NCBI GenBank assembly: GCA_922989275.2
Contig: OV277874.1
Location: 21,626,154 to 21,690,153, forward strand
DNA: 64,000 bases
Source of the DNA: Gari tellinella
Taxonomy: Eukaryota; Mollusca; Bivalvia; Cardiida; Psammobiidae
Direction: 5' to 3'
Shown: piece after piece, positions 30,319-42,064 of the stretch
How the letters are laid out: the number at the start of each line of letters is the position of its first letter
Numbering within the stretch: the first letter of the stretch is position 1
Notes under the pieces: generated by a model
What the model was told of the DNA's origin: nothing
The model's database searches: none
The model's input: only the letters and a program-made list of their open reading frames with translations
Program-made: the position numbers and the translations under genes

Positions 30319-31332
30319 ATTGACAATGTATGGATATAACCTTTGTATGTCCTGTAATAGGTACACATTGTTTTTAATCCTTCCACCATCAAATCTAACC
30401 ATTGTCGACTGCAATGTTATGCCAAACTCATTTTTTGGGATTTAATGACAGAAGAAATTTTAATTCGAATTCTTTTATTTTTAGTGCAAACAGTTTGGAG
30501 CCAGATCAGACTCCAAACTAGTTGCCACTCAGATAAAAATGAATTGTTAGACAGTTCGTTCAAAGACTTTTCAATCCATTGAGGGACCACCAACATATTG
30601 TTCTGGAGGTGTCAATGTTACTGTCAAATCACGTGCAGTTTACCTGGTGAAGTCCAGAATATACTCATGCTCTAGTGATTTTCAATGGTTATTTCTAACC
30701 AAACTATCAAATATAAAGGTAGAGTATCACACAAGACGCTTCAATGATTCAATATGCACAAGACCCATGCTTTTTGCAAGGAAATTGTCTGGCAATACGT
30801 TATAACCAAAAGGTCGTCAGGAGATGTCTTTAAAGACATTAAGCCAGCCCATTCATTGATTCCCCCTCCATTGTTCCCACCAGGTGTCAAAATAACTGTA
30901 AAGCATGGGAAGCGTGCGCTCAGTCAATGTCAGCAATCTCAAGTTTTCTATAGAGGCCCTCACATGCTCACACTCAAGGGTTTTTTCAATGGGTTTTACA
31001 AACCCAACTATCCTATTATTGGTATGGGCCTCACATGAAACGGCTGACTGATTCTTTGCCTAGACATCTGTACAGTATTGTAACAGTAAAAGCATGCTAT
31101 TCATGATTTAATCCTAACTTTTTTCAGATTAGTTGTTACCACCCAAGCTTGGTCATGTAATGTCTTTAAACGGAAAAAGATAGTCGTCTTCTCCACTGCG
31201 CCAAGTCTGACTGTTAACCACTCGGACTTAAATAACTCGTCCTTTTCAAACATTGGCAAACAGCTTTGATCATGATTAGAAACCGAGTTACATGTACATG
31301 TACTTTGGTCCTGATAGGATTCAAAATACATG
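30319..31332. other. Unassigned sequence with a mini H1
   Basis: A deleted H1 lies at 30485-30532 (GGAGCCAGATCAGACTCC, no centre). A decayed H1-like arm lies near 31257. A 94-codon open frame at 30754-31038 has no recognisable domain. Confidence 0.4.
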
Positions 31333-31564
31333 TACAGTGGAGAATGTGTTATTCTTTCCCAATAAACGCGTTTACGCTAAAACTATTATTTGCAATGCAA
31401 ACAGTTTGGAGCCAGATCAGACGCCGGGTAACTCCAAACTGTTTGCCACCAAGATAAACAAGAATTATCAGAATTGTCCAAAAGTTGTTCTTTTCTACGT
31501 TTTATTGCTTTGCGTTTGCGTACGTTTGCGTTTAAACGGGAAAAATAACAGATTCTCCACTGTA
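31333..31564 (+). mobile_element. M2 MITE with collapsed hairpin
   Basis: Terminal repeats are intact. H1 (31397-31446) has lost most of its right arm: ACGCCGGGTAACTCCAAACT. Confidence 0.85.
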
Positions 31565-31601
31565 GTTGACACTATATCGATATGTCTTCATTCATACTGT
31601 C

Positions 31602-31832
31602 TTAACCCTTTCATGATCAAATTTATCGTGAGGTTTTTACCCTTTCACCACCATATTGTCGTTTGTTCAATATTGTTTGCAATATCGTTGTAAACCAGTG
31701 TAACTGATATTATTTCAAAACAAGTGGAATACAGTTTTGATCCTGATCAGACGCCGCGAAACGCGGTGTCTAATCAGGATCAAAACTGTTTGCAAATCCG
31801 CTTCAAGACGTCATTGAGAATGAAAGGGTTAA
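31602..31832 (+). mobile_element. M3 MITE with clean TTAA ends
   Basis: TTAACCCTTTCATGATCAA to TTGAGAATGAAAGGGTTAA. H1 at 31728-31793 has arms TTTTGATCCTGATCAG / CTAATCAGGATCAAAA. Confidence 0.85.
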
Positions 31833-32461
31833 AGAGAGTGTAACCCAGATTTTTCCAAAACATACTTTGTAAGGCGCCTACATATATAGACCCGTACTGC
31901 CAACGCTTGTCTGTGTTGGAAGATCAGTGAAAAAATAGAGTAAAATTAGGTCAAACGTCAAGTTCGAGGTCAATTGGTAAATTATTTCGGAATATCTGGA
32001 TAGGTCTTGTCAAGATGAAAAAACTTACCAAACATGGTAGTTGATCTTGATGGTAGGGATTGCCCCTGATCTCTTTGAAACCGACTGGCTTGGGGTTTGC
32101 GGTATAATTCAGGGACAGTTTCTTATCTTGATGTTTTATAAAGTAAGGGTGTAATTTCAGCCATGGAACATGTAGGTCCCGCGGGTGTGGGGTGGAGAGG
32201 GTAGATGACTGCTACCCTAGGGCTGTGTTCATTCTGTATATGTTATGGGTCTAATTTTTAGTTCTGGGGTTGTACCGTTGACCAATGCCTGTCAGGTGGA
32301 TCTTTGATGGTAGGGATATGGCTCTGATCTCTTTTGAAACCAGCTGGCGGGGTCTGTGGTATAATTCTTGGACAGCTTTCACCATTTTTAATCATGTCAT
32401 TGATCTTCTATAGAGTTTTTAGTTATGGTCGCATGCTATTTTTCCTTGTTATGTTACATTA
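31833..32461. repeat. Degenerate two-fold repeat block
   Basis: TTGATGGTAGGGAT...CTGATCTCTTTGAAACC...GGTATAATTC occurs near 32050 and again near 32306, so about 260 bp is duplicated. No gene. Confidence 0.5.
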
Positions 32462-32800
32462 GATGGCCTGCATTTGGCGCTCTGCTATTATTTCTATTGG
32501 TCGGCAATCTTTAGCCGGTTGGTTCATTGCTGATTGATGGGGTAGTGTGATCGCCGTTTTGGGGGCTGTCTTTTTGTATGTTTATTCTTATTTATTTTAG
32601 ATCTAATTATAGTTATTTGTGTTTTGTCGATGGCCTGCATTGGGCGCTCTACCATTATTTATATCAGTCGGCAATACTTAGCCGGTCGGTTCATTGCTGA
32701 TTGATGGGGGTAGTGTGATCGCCGTTTTGGGGGACTGTCTTTTATATGTTTATTCATGTTTTATTTCAGATCTAATTGTAGTTATTTTGTCTTTTCTCGA
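32462..32800. repeat. Tandem duplication, 167-bp unit
   Basis: GATGGCCTGCATTTGGCGCT at 32462 recurs at 32629 as GATGGCCTGCATTGGGCGCT. Both continue through CGGTTCATTGCTGATTGATG. Confidence 0.9.
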
Positions 32801-32844
32801 TTTATAGGTACATGTGTGTTATTTCATGTAAAGCGCATTTGAAC

Positions 32845-32883
32845 GCACAATCCCTGTGTGAAAAGAGCGCTATATAAATCTGG
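32845..32883 (+). repeat. LINE-like 3' tail (GCGCTATATAAAT)
   Basis: TGAAAAGAGCGCTATATAAA then TCTGGTA, a 3' end style common in metazoan non-LTR retrotransposons. An M2 is inserted at once after it. Confidence 0.45.
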
Positions 32884-33133
32884 TACAGTGGAGAATCTGT
32901 TATTCTTTCCCAATAAACGCGTTTACGCTAAAACTATTATTTGCAGTGCAAACAGTTTGGAGCCAGATCAGATGCCGGGTAACCCGGCGTCTGATTAGGC
33001 TCCAAACTGTTTGCCACCAAGATAAACATGAAATATCAGAATTGTCCAAAAGTTGTTCTTTTCTACGTTTTAGCGCTTTGCGTTTGCGTACGTTTGCGTT
33101 TAAACGGGAAAGAATAACAGATTCTCCACTGTA
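32884..33133 (+). mobile_element. M2 MITE, full length
   Basis: 250 bp, TACAGTGGAGAATCTG to CAGATTCTCCACTGTA. H1 at 32948-33014 with a CCGGGTAACCCGG centre. Confidence 0.9.
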
Positions 33134-33344
33134 TAATAATACATGTAATAATAATAATAATAGTTGTGTGTGCTACATCATTGTGGATTCTAAGATTTCG
33201 GACGAATACAAGGACAACAGTGGCGACAACATCAACGACACTGACGCGGAAACCGGGGTAACGACAATTATAGTTTTTTGTTGTTGTTTTTTTAAAAACA
33301 AAAACAAAAAAAAAACAACAACAACAGACTAGCTAAAATGAGCT

Positions 33345-33440
33345 CTGTCGGGATTCGAACACGTGCGGTGAAGATAAAACAAATTATCAAAAGTTTACTC
33401 AAAACAAAAGAACTGTTTGCAGCTCTAACTAGTGAGCTAG
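33345..33440 (-). repeat. tRNA-derived SINE-like head
   Basis: On the minus strand: AACTAGCTCACTAGTTAGAG (A box) and about 55 bases later GTGTTCGAATCCCGACAG (B box). The spacing is too long and the arms do not pair as a tRNA. Confidence 0.55.
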
Positions 33441-33455
33441 TTGGGTCAACGTTCT

Positions 33456-34150
33456 TTTATTTGTAGTTCTGTTATTAGGCGTTTGAGTTGAGTCTGATTG
33501 TGTTCTTAAGCATTTGATTGGTCAGATTTGAGCCTGGGCTCAAATCTGACCAATCAAATGCTTAAGAACGACTTTGAGCAACGTAAAAGCTTTATAGCCT
33601 TGGACCCGGTAGTCAGTTTGCTATCTGGTTTTCAGTTTTTCTCATACTGATGATACTGATGTTCAGAAAAACGACAATAGCTTTATATCTAAATTTTAAA
33701 TGCTACTCTTTTCAGTAAGGTTCAGTAAGGCATTTTCACAAGAGAAAGCAAGTAAATCAGTAAAACTTTCATAGGTGAATTATAATTACGCAGTCAAGAA
33801 AACATATTTACATTCGCCCCATTCAAATCCATTGATAAAATGATGTTTAATTTGTATAAACGCTATTTCTCGAGAGGGCGGGACTTGAATACGTTTGTAT
33901 TTCGCAGAGGAGACGGGGCTTATAAATCTGCTCTCTGCGAATCATTTTGTTGCTTTACTGCAGTAATGCCGATATGTCTATTCCTTTCAGGGTACACATT
34001 ATTCGTGTAAACAATCTCTAATGTTGGTTAAATATAAGTATACATGCATATTAATAAAATATTTATTTAATATTAGAAATTTCACCAAATATAATGTAAA
34101 TATAAGAAATGAACTGAATTTTGTCGGCGTTTAAGCGAAATAAAAGACAG
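33456..34150 (-). repeat. R3 dispersed repeat, inverted relative to 7105-7760
   Basis: Shares AGGGTACACATTATTCGTGT, CTCTAATGTTGG, CTCTGCGAATC/CGCAGAGGAG and CGGCGTTTAAGCGAAATAAA with the 7-kb copy, in reverse. Confidence 0.6.
33502..33569. repeat. 68-bp perfect palindrome
   Basis: 33-bp arms, GTTCTTAAGCATTTGATTGG at the left end and its exact mirror at the right, with a two-base centre (TG). No mismatch seen. Confidence 0.95.
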
Positions 34151-34228
34151 AAAATGATCGGAAATTTCAATGAATTGCGTTCAATTATTTTCTTAAGTCA
34201 GTGTATCGTAGAAGCAAAGTATTACTGT

Positions 34229-34425
34229 ATATTGATGACCTTAATGGGATCGGACCGAAATCGGTACTCTACGCACTGTAGCGATCGACCATTCTCGTCA
34301 ACTGCTGGTCTGTTCCGAACAATGATTTAGCATTGTACGGAACAAATCGGCAGTTGACGACAGTGGTCAGTCGCTCTTCGTAGAGTACCCCGGATGTTGG
34401 TCGACATTGGTCCGATCTTATTAGG
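34229..34425. repeat. About 200-bp hairpin
   Basis: GATCGGACCGAAATCGG then GGTACTCTACG is mirrored by CGTAGAGTACC then TTGGTCCGATC. The inner arms CGTCAACTGC and GTTCCGAACAATG are mirrored by CATTGTACGGAAC and GCAGTTGACG. Confidence 0.8.
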
Positions 34426-34538
34426 GATCCGATCACCTTATGTCATAGGCGACATCTTTCCGTAGTTCCTATTGTGTGTCGTTCAGGCGTTTAACAAATA
34501 ACAGTGGTGTCGTTTTACGTTTTATTCCAGTTTCTTGG

Positions 34539-34580
34539 TACAGTGGAGAATCTGTTATTCTGACGTCATTGGTGACGTCA
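34539..34580 (-). repeat. CRE-palindrome tail of M2
   Basis: TACAGTGGAGAATCTGTTAT then TCTGACGTCATTGGTGACGTCA, leading directly into the M2 at 34581. Same design as 13358-13399. Confidence 0.85.
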
Positions 34581-34830
34581 TACAGTTGAGAATCTGTTAT
34601 TCTTTCCCGTTTAAACGCAAACGTACGCAAACGCAAAGCGCTAAAACGTAGAAAAGAACAACTTTTGGACAATTCTGATAGTTCATGTTTATCTTGGTGG
34701 CAAACAGTTTGGAGCCTGATCAGACGCCGGGTTACCCGGCATCTGATCTGGCTCCAAACTGTTTGCACTGCAAATAATAGTTTTAGCGTAAACGCGTTTA
34801 TTGGGAAAGAATAACACATTCTCCACTGTA
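34581..34830 (-). mobile_element. M2 MITE, minus orientation
   Basis: TACAGTTGAGAATCTG to CACATTCTCCACTGTA. H1 at 34700-34767. Confidence 0.9.
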
Positions 34831-34832
34831 TC

Positions 34833-35025
34833 ACCAATTCGAATAGGCGATATTACTTATTCGAATTTTTTTTTATAAAAGTGATATAACTATTCGAAAA
34901 AGTGATATCACTTACTCAAATAGGTAATAGATATATCACCTATTTGAATATATGACATCACCTATTAACTGTCAGAGCTACAGTAGTGATATCACCTATT
35001 CGAATAAGTGATATCACATATTGAA
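34833..35025. repeat. GTGATATCAC / TATTCGAATA palindrome array
   Basis: Around ten short, self-complementary units: CCTATTCGAATAAGTGATAT, AGTGATATCACTTACTC, GTAGTGATATCACC. They are irregularly spaced over about 190 bp. A single TA-type M2 borders it on the left. Confidence 0.75.
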
Positions 35026-35037
35026 TGAGTGAATCAT

Positions 35038-35095
35038 CGTCTAAAGACCTCAAACCTTCCCAAACCTGTCCAAACCACTTAAAACACACTACTAC
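35038..35095 (-). repeat. R2 short dispersed repeat
   Basis: CGTCTAAAGACCTCAAACCT then GTCCAAACCACTTAAAACAC. Confidence 0.65.
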
Positions 35096-35290
35096 TCTTC
35101 CTTAATATCTAATCAAATAAAGCTGTTAGTTGGTGTTTTTAAACTTATATAATGTAAAAATAAAATAAATTATTAGCAAAATGAATTCCTACAACACGTA
35201 ATAACATAGCTATTATAGAACAAATACAACAAAATTAAAAGAAAAGAAAAGAGTAAATACAAACAACATGAACGCAATTATCTGACAAAT

Positions 35291-37535
35291 TTGAGTAAAA
35301 CAAACACAAAGGAATTTTGGAAGCAAATAAAACAACAATACTCAGAGAAGACTAGCTTAGCTGAAAATCTTGATGTTAACATCCTGTTTGATCATTTTAA
35401 ACAACTCTACAGTTCTGATAATGTTAATGGCCAATACACAGCGGACAACAATAGCCATCCTTTATATACATTGTAGGGGAAGGGTCGAATCTAATGTTGA
35501 GAGAACTTGTGACCCGATCCCATTTCCTTATGTATATGGAAATAAAATATGTTTAAACTATTATTTCTGATTTAGAGTTGGATGATTGTATTACCCTTGA
35601 CGACTTAAAGCAGGCAGTCTTCTCTCAAAATAATAACAAAAGCAGCGGCATAGATAATTTAATAGCTGAAGTGTTTAAACACTCATTTGAAGAAGTTTCA
35701 AAGTTCATGCTTAAACTATTTAACAGACTTTTTGCTAAAGGGGAATATCCTAAATCATGGGGCGAAGGTATCATTGTACCAATATTCAAGGAAGGTAATA
35801 AAGAGGAAGTAAAAAATTACCGTGGTATAACACTGATAAATATCATAGCTAAAATATATTCGCAAGTACTTTTAAATAGATTAACAAAATGGTCAGTAAA
35901 ATACGATAAAATAATACCAAATCAGTTTGGCTTTCAAAAAGGCAAATCTACGGTGGATTTTATTTTTGCATTACATGCCATAATCACAAAGACTTTAAAC
36001 TCAAAGAAAAAGCTATACTGCGCATTTGTGGACTTTGAAAAATGTTTTGATTTGTTAGATAGGTTATATATTTGGCAAAAACTCAAACAAGAAAATGTTA
36101 GTTCACACTTTGTAAAGGCTATGCAATCAATGTATGATGCTGTAAAATCTGTTCTTAGATATAAAGCTAAAACCTCTTAGTTTCTATTATCAAATAAGGG
36201 TGTCAAGCAGGGGGATCCGGGCTCCAGTCTTATGTTTTTATTTTTTGTGAATGATTTGTTGCAAAACATTAACACAAATATTGATGGTCTATTTAGCACC
36301 AATGAAATCAAGATGTATATCTTGCTCTTCTGTGATGACGCAGCACTTTTTGCTGAAACGCCACAAGCTCTACAGTCGCTCTTAAATGATCTTGAACGTT
36401 ATTGCTTGACATGGGGCCTTAAAATTAATACTTCAAAGACAAAAATAGTGATTTTTGAAAAAGGCCGACACAGTAGACATAATTTTACAATTAACAATAC
36501 AATTTTAGAGATTGTAGATTCTTTTAAGTATCTTGGGATACATTTGTTTAAAAATGGAAACTGGGCAAGAACCCAAAATAGACTAGCAAAACATAGCAAT
36601 CGTGCATTACACAACTTGTTTATTGTTTTTAATCAACTTGAATTATCTATCAAAGAAAAATGTAAATTATTCGATACTCTTGTAGGTTCAACACTCAATT
36701 ATAGCTCAGCTGTATGTGGTTACCATGAAAGTAAGGATATAGAATTGATACATTGCAAGTTTTTAAGGAAACTATTATGTGTAAAAAAGTCTACAAATCT
36801 TGTTGGTTTATATGGAGAATCAGGAAGGTATCCTATGTTAATACAAAGAAAACTTACTATGGTAAAATACTGGTTAAAAATGTTAACGTCAAATAACCCA
36901 TTTGTAAAACCTTTATACGATATGTTGAGAACTGACGCAGATAATGATATATCATATTACAATACAAATTGGGCTTTTCAAATCAAAACGATACTTTCGG
37001 AAATCAGAATGAGTGACATTTGGTGATGTCAAAATGACTTTATGTTTAATCCGCCTATTTATCATATGATAAAACAGCGTATTCTCGATTTTTGTATGCA
37101 AAGTTGGTATACTAGTGTTAATAACTCTAGAAGACTTGCGTCTTATTGCATGTACAAACATAGCTTTAACATAGAAACATATCTTAACTGTATAAGTGTC
37201 AATAAATATAGAATCGCATTTACAAAATTTAGACTTTCGTCACATCAACTAAGTATTGAAACTGGCAGACACGATAATATTGCCATACAAGATAGAAAAT
37301 GTTAACACTGTACTTTAAACGTCATTGAAGACGAATATCACTTCTTACTTGTTTGTCCGAAATACAGAAATCTACGAGTCAAATACTTTAAACAGTATTA
37401 TTGTCACTGGCCAACGCTGAATTTTATATCACTTATGTCAACAGAATCAGCAACGACTCTAACAAATTGTCAAGATTTATATATTTTGCTTCAATTCTAA
37501 GGTCAGAATCTGACTGGTCTTTAACAATTATGTTT
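35291..37535 (+). pseudogene. LINE (non-LTR retrotransposon) reverse transcriptase, decayed
   Basis: Plus strand, several frames. 35291-35476 encodes TNTKEFWKQIKQQYSEKTS, the linker upstream of the RT. 35578-36180 encodes early RT motifs (KNYRGITLINIIAKI, NQFGFQKGKSTVDF, CAFVDFEKCFDLL) and ends at a TAG. The same frame resumes with GVKQGDPGSSLMFLFFVNDL and, at 36232-37026, LLFCDDAALFAE plus the thumb region (LKINTSKTKIVIFEK). The catalytic box is FCDD where most LINEs have Y/F-A-DD. After 37026 the C-terminal piece (VIEDEYHFLLVCPKYRNLR, near 37323-37380) follows with a stop and a frameshift. The endonuclease domain is missing, as expected of 5' truncation. It copied RNA to DNA at the insertion site. 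It is cut at 37539 by a MITE. Clade not assigned. Confidence 0.88.
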
Positions 37536-37538
37536 GAT

Positions 37539-37721
37539 CAGTCGAACTTCGATATCTCGAAATCAGTTCATTCGGTTTCCAGTATTTGTATAGATATAAT
37601 TTGTCCATGCTTGGGTCGAGCAGATCCTTATTTCGGAGTTGAAACGTAACTTGTGCACGTTTTGGCTTTGAAATACGATCATGTTCGACTTATGCGAGTT
37701 CAGGATTTCGAAGTTTGACTG
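37539..37721. mobile_element. MITE with CAGTCGAACTTCGATATC ends
   Basis: Left CAGTCGAACTTCGATATCTC; right GATTTCGAAGTTTGACTG. Ends of this kind are seen in pogo/Tigger-type elements (family knowledge). Inserted in the LINE 3' part. Related to 47600-47972. Confidence 0.65.
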
Positions 37722-38014
37722 TATGTATAAATTCAGTTTGGTTCGTTAAAGTCCCATTGTGTTTTCAGACCTTTTCTTAATGTCTGAAATACAATAACGG
37801 CTAATAATAATGTTTGAACATTCTTATGGGCCAAACTGATCTATGAAATGATGAAGACGGACCTAAATCACCAAAAAGGGCGATTTAAAATCATAACAAA
37901 CCGAAAATAGAACGTCTGATATAAACATTACCACACGGCTTAGCATCACGTGATACAGCCGGTTTCAACTTCACCGTGTGCAACTGTTATCTACCTTCGC
38001 CCGTCCATCCATCA

Positions 38015-38990
38015 GTCAGTTAGACTATCACACTTTTTTGTCCGCTCTCTAACTCGAATATTTTTTATCCGATCTTTCACAAACTTGCTGAAAATGTTCA
38101 TTGATATAAAATCAAGGTTTAGTTTGATTACTACTAAAATCGCATAAGGTATTTTTGAGTTATTGTCTGTTTATTAATAAAAAAAAATGACTGTTTCAGT
38201 CATTTTTGCACTCTAAAACAAACAGCTTTTATCGGATATTCACCAAACATGCTGAAAATATGTATTCATATAAAATTTAGGTCTAGTTTGATTATTACAA
38301 AAATCGCATGTGGCATATCTGAGTCTTTGCCCTTTATGTATTAGAAATGACTGTTTTCAGCAAATGTTGCACTCCAACACAAATACTTTTTTTTAATCTT
38401 CACCAAACTTGCTGAAAGTTTTCATTAATATAAAATCAAGGTTAGATTTGAATCCTACTAAAATCGCATGAGGCATGGTGGAGTAATAGCCCTTTAATTA
38501 TTAAAAAATGGCTGTTTCAGCCTTTTTTGCTCTCTAACACAAAGAGTTTTCATCGGATCTTCACCAAACTTGCTGCAATGCTTTATTTATATAAAATCTA
38601 GGTCCAGTGTGATTATTACTTAAGTCCCATAAGGATTATCTTAGTTATTGCCCTTTATGTATTTAAAAGGACTGTTTCACCATTTTTTGCTCTCTAACAC
38701 AAATACTTTTTTCCTTGACCTAGATTTAATACCAATACACGTTGTCAGCAAGTTTGGTGAAGATCTAATAAAAAGTGTTTGTGTTAGAGAGCAGAAAATG
38801 CTGAAACAGTCATTTTTTAATTATTCAAGGACAATAACTCAGACATGCCTTATTCGAATTTGCTAGTTATTGAACCTGACCTAGATTCTGTACTAATAAA
38901 CATGTGTAGCAAGATTGATGAAGATCAAAAAAGAAGTGTTTGAGTTAGAGAGCGGACAAGGCTGAAACCGTTATTTTCAGCAAGCTCAAG
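38015..38990. repeat. About 170-bp tandem array with inverted end
   Basis: Four head-to-tail units (from about 38020, 38200, 38370, 38540) share TTCACCAAACTTGCTGAAA, TATAAAATCAAGG and AATGACTGTTTCAG. From about 38720 two units run in reverse (AGCAAGTTTGGTGAAGAT, TTAGAGAGC). Confidence 0.85.
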
Positions 38991-39528
38991 GTATAGATCC
39001 TCCGTAATGTTTTTAATCGCTTACCCATGGTGAATAATATGTACACGTTGTCACTGGATCAAGTAGTGTTTAACCCTGTGCCCATTACCATTAGTAATCT
39101 GAACTAATCTAACATTTTCTCACTCATTTCAGCACCGAATGCTATGGTGTTACTACTGATTAAACCGTCTCTTCGAGGCAATTTTAATGAGTATGACACC
39201 ATTGGGTTTAAAAGCAGAAATAAAGATTTTAGTTTTTCGAAATACTTACGTTATCTGGAGCCCTGTATTTTTACAGAGCTGTCCTTCTTTCCATTCACAA
39301 GGGAGACTTTTTAATTTGTGCAGCACAAAAATATTATAAATAAAATTTAAAAAGCGAATTTCTTAGATAAAGCCGGTTTTTGTGAAAGAATCACGTCCTA
39401 CGTAGTTCAAATGGGACCCCAAACAACCGTTTTATGCAGGTTTCTCAAAAACACAATGCGGATTAATATTGTAAACGATGTTCCATATTTTCTTTCTCTG
39501 TAAATGCTTATGAAAGAATTATGTATGG

Positions 39529-39680
39529 TTGTTTCACATAATGCATGTGGTTTACATATATTTAAATTTGTCAATTAAACCGTTTTTTTTCACAATTACT
39601 GCTATATACATGTACGGCTATATATGTGCTTTGTGCAACTTTATGCCGAATAAAGATTATGTTATGTTATGTTATGTATT
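39529..39680 (+). repeat. LINE-like 3' tail (TTATG)n
   Basis: GCCGAATAAAGATTATGTTA then repeats of TTATG. Typical microsatellite-ended LINE terminus. Confidence 0.5.
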
Positions 39681-39834
39681 ATACAGTTACTTCCCTTTGG
39701 CGCTTGTGTTAACACCATCACCAAAGGGAAGTAGCTGTGTATAGCTATGTTCTTTCGTTTTGTACTAGTTGCTCCCCTTTATAATCTTTAATTGGTCAGA
39801 TATTAAGGAATTAAAGTACATTGTGGTTTGGTTA

Positions 39835-39897
39835 TTTTAAAGTGGTTTAGATAGGTTTTGTGAGGTTTGGAGTGGTTTGGAGTCTAAAGACGGACCC
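39835..39897 (+). repeat. R2 short dispersed repeat
   Basis: AAAGTGGTTTAGATAGGTTT then GGAGTCTAAAGACGGACCC. Confidence 0.65.
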
Positions 39898-40089
39898 AAA
39901 AATGCGAACAAAAAGTAAAACGGTTTATCAGAACTCAGTACCAACCCTTTCATTTTCAAATTTATCGTGAGGATTTTACCCCCCTTTACCACAATAGTGT
40001 CGTGTGTTTCAATTTTAAGTGTTGTCTTCATTTTTTATCGTTTCAAAGTCAGATTTAAAGTAAAGTAAATATATTGTAGTCTGTTTATA

Positions 40090-40350
40090 GATTTGAAGAC
40101 AGGTTGCCACTTGAAGTGGGTTGAAAATAGAGGCAGAATGCTCCTTATAGTGCATTCTGCTTTACTTTCAGCCATCTTTAAGCTTCATCACTGTTATAAA
40201 CTTGATTTATATATTATGTTATGGTTTCTATAGCCTAGCCGGTTCCCGGTTTCGAAATCAGGTCACAACTTGAAGTGGGTGAAAGTAAAATCAGAATGCG
40301 CCTTAAAGTGCATTCTGCTTTACTTTCAGCCAACTCTGAGCTTCAGTCAA
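40090..40350. repeat. Two tandem H2 hairpins
   Basis: H2 at 40108-40195 (CACTTGAAGTGGGTTGAAA to TTTCAGCCATCTTTAAG) and again at 40267-40345. Both have AGAATG...CATTCTGCTTTACTTTC arms and a changed TTATAG or TTAAAG centre. Confidence 0.7.
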
Positions 40351-41048
40351 AATAGCGTAACTCGAGCTATGTAACAATTTGTATAGATCCATAACAGCTT
40401 CGCGTATACTTTTGACATGAATTTATAACGGACATCTTTGATTTGCAACTCTGTACTAGTTAATGTGTTTTCAACTTATTGTATTGATGTATTCTGGGCC
40501 GGTGGCCTTTATTTACAACAAAATATATTGTATCTTGTATTTAAAGCCGCATTGTGCTTTTGGGAAACCTGCATAAAACGGTTGCTTGGGATCCCATTAG
40601 AACTACATGGGACGTGATTCTTTCACAAAAAGCGGCTTTACCTAAGAAATTCGCTTTTTATTTATGTTTTTAATTTATGGGTGTTAACACCCATTAATTT
40701 GACCTTGTCAACGGAAAGAAGGACAACTCTGTAAATACAGGGCTCCAGATAAGGGGAGTATTTCGAAAACTAAAACCTTTATTTCTTCTTTAAAACCAAT
40801 GGTGTCACTACTCATTAGAATCGTCTCCAAGAGACAATTCTAATGAGTAGTAACATCATATCATTCGGTGCTGAAATGAGTGATAAACTGTTAGATTTGT
40901 TCAGTTTACTTCGGATTAGCTGGAGCACAGGAATGAAGTGGTTAACCCTTATTCTGCTGCACAGACGTCTGCTTTGAAATTGTCATGTGCAAAATTTGTT
41001 TAGTTTAGATTTATTCATAGTTTTGATTAAAAGAACCTTAAGACGATT

Positions 41049-41108
41049 GCCAAACAGTTTGGATCCAGATAAGACGCCGAGTTACGCGGCGTCTGTTCGA
41101 GATTCAAA
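41049..41108. repeat. H1 hairpin without an obvious MITE body
   Basis: CAAACAGTTTGGATCCAGAT to GCGTCTGTTCGAGATTCAAA with a GAGTTACGC centre. An M3-like left edge, TTAACCCTTATTCTGCTG, lies at about 40943. Confidence 0.65.
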
Positions 41109-41244
41109 CAGTCAAACAACTAGGTCTGACGTGTCAAAGGTCAGCAGAGTCCAATTTTTAGGTAACACAGCATTCCGCATGTTCTCGGACCATATTTTAA
41201 ACAGCCGAGTTTCGTATATGAGGTGAAATAATGAAGGCGGAATT

Positions 41245-41340
41245 ATTGTGAGCAGTTTAGCGCAGTAGGCAAAGGTTAGGTATGCAAAGGCAAATAGCAG
41301 TATATTTAGTAAGCGTGGGTTCGAATCCCACGTCGACCTT
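41245..41340 (+). repeat. tRNA-like SINE head
   Basis: A-box TAGCGCAGTAGG and B-box GTGGGTTCGAATCCCAC about 60 bases apart. The acceptor ends do not pair, so it is not a working tRNA. Confidence 0.6.
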
Positions 41341-41587
41341 ACACTTTTTTTTATTTAAATCTTGCATGAATAGTAAAGCATTATATTCTATTCCATACTG
41401 TATAATAGAAGCTGACCATTTATGAACACGTTCGCCAGTGTTGGTGAAGGGTTGCTTTGTTTCAGTTCGAGTCCGATATTAGTCATATTTTAAACAATTA
41501 ATCGATGATAAAATACATACATGTACATGTATATACATATAGGCTTCTATAATATTGAAATGTAATGAGTTACAAGCATGATCTGTT

Positions 41588-41775
41588 TACTGGGCTCCAG
41601 ATAAGGGGGAATAGACACAAGTTTTCCAACATTTTCCTCATGTCTGCACTAAACCTTATGGTTTGATTGCATGTACTAATTAGAATGGTCTCTTCGAGAA
41701 GCTTTTGATTAGTAGTCACACTATGGGGTTTGAAGGAGACATGAAGATTTTACTTTTTGAAATACTCTCCTTGTC
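41588..41775. mobile_element. M6 palindromic element
   Basis: GGGCTCCAGATAAGGGGGAA to TACTCTCCTTGTCTGGAGCC with GGTCTCTTCGAGAAGC at the centre. The CAGGG-like ends resemble hAT-type elements. Confidence 0.65.
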
Positions 41776-42064
41776 TGGAGCCTTAATTACGGTGAAACAC
41801 ATAGGAATCGACCACTCATTAAGGACTATTAAAGTGGTATTTTTAGACAGGCTACTGCTGAATGTAGAACAAAAGTAATGGAGACTGCCTTATGCATTAT
41901 TCCCCCATTATGCTGTCACCTGCCTTAAAGGCCAACAATGACTTATGTATAGAGATGTTTCACCGTATAATCATCTACATAGATCTACATTACAATGAAA
42001 GTATATGATGGTTGAAATGAAATTGGAAATAAAGTAATTATAGAATCCTTAATATATTTTAGCA

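Larger units (their letters stand above)
39066..40945. mobile_element. Inverted pair of M6-type repeats (1.9 kb)
   Basis: 39066-39470 and 40548-40945 are mirror images: CTGGAGCCCTGTATTTTTAC / GTAAATACAGGGCTCCAG and GCATAAAACGGTTG / CAACCGTTTTATGC. The left edge is GTTTAACCCTGTGCCC, the right edge AGTGGTTAACCC. Confidence 0.75.

Noticed and set aside
41245..41340. Functional tRNA gene
   Set aside because: A and B boxes are present, but the acceptor and anticodon arms do not pair and the A-B spacing is long; a SINE-like head fits better. The same applies to 33345-33440 and 42065-42170.
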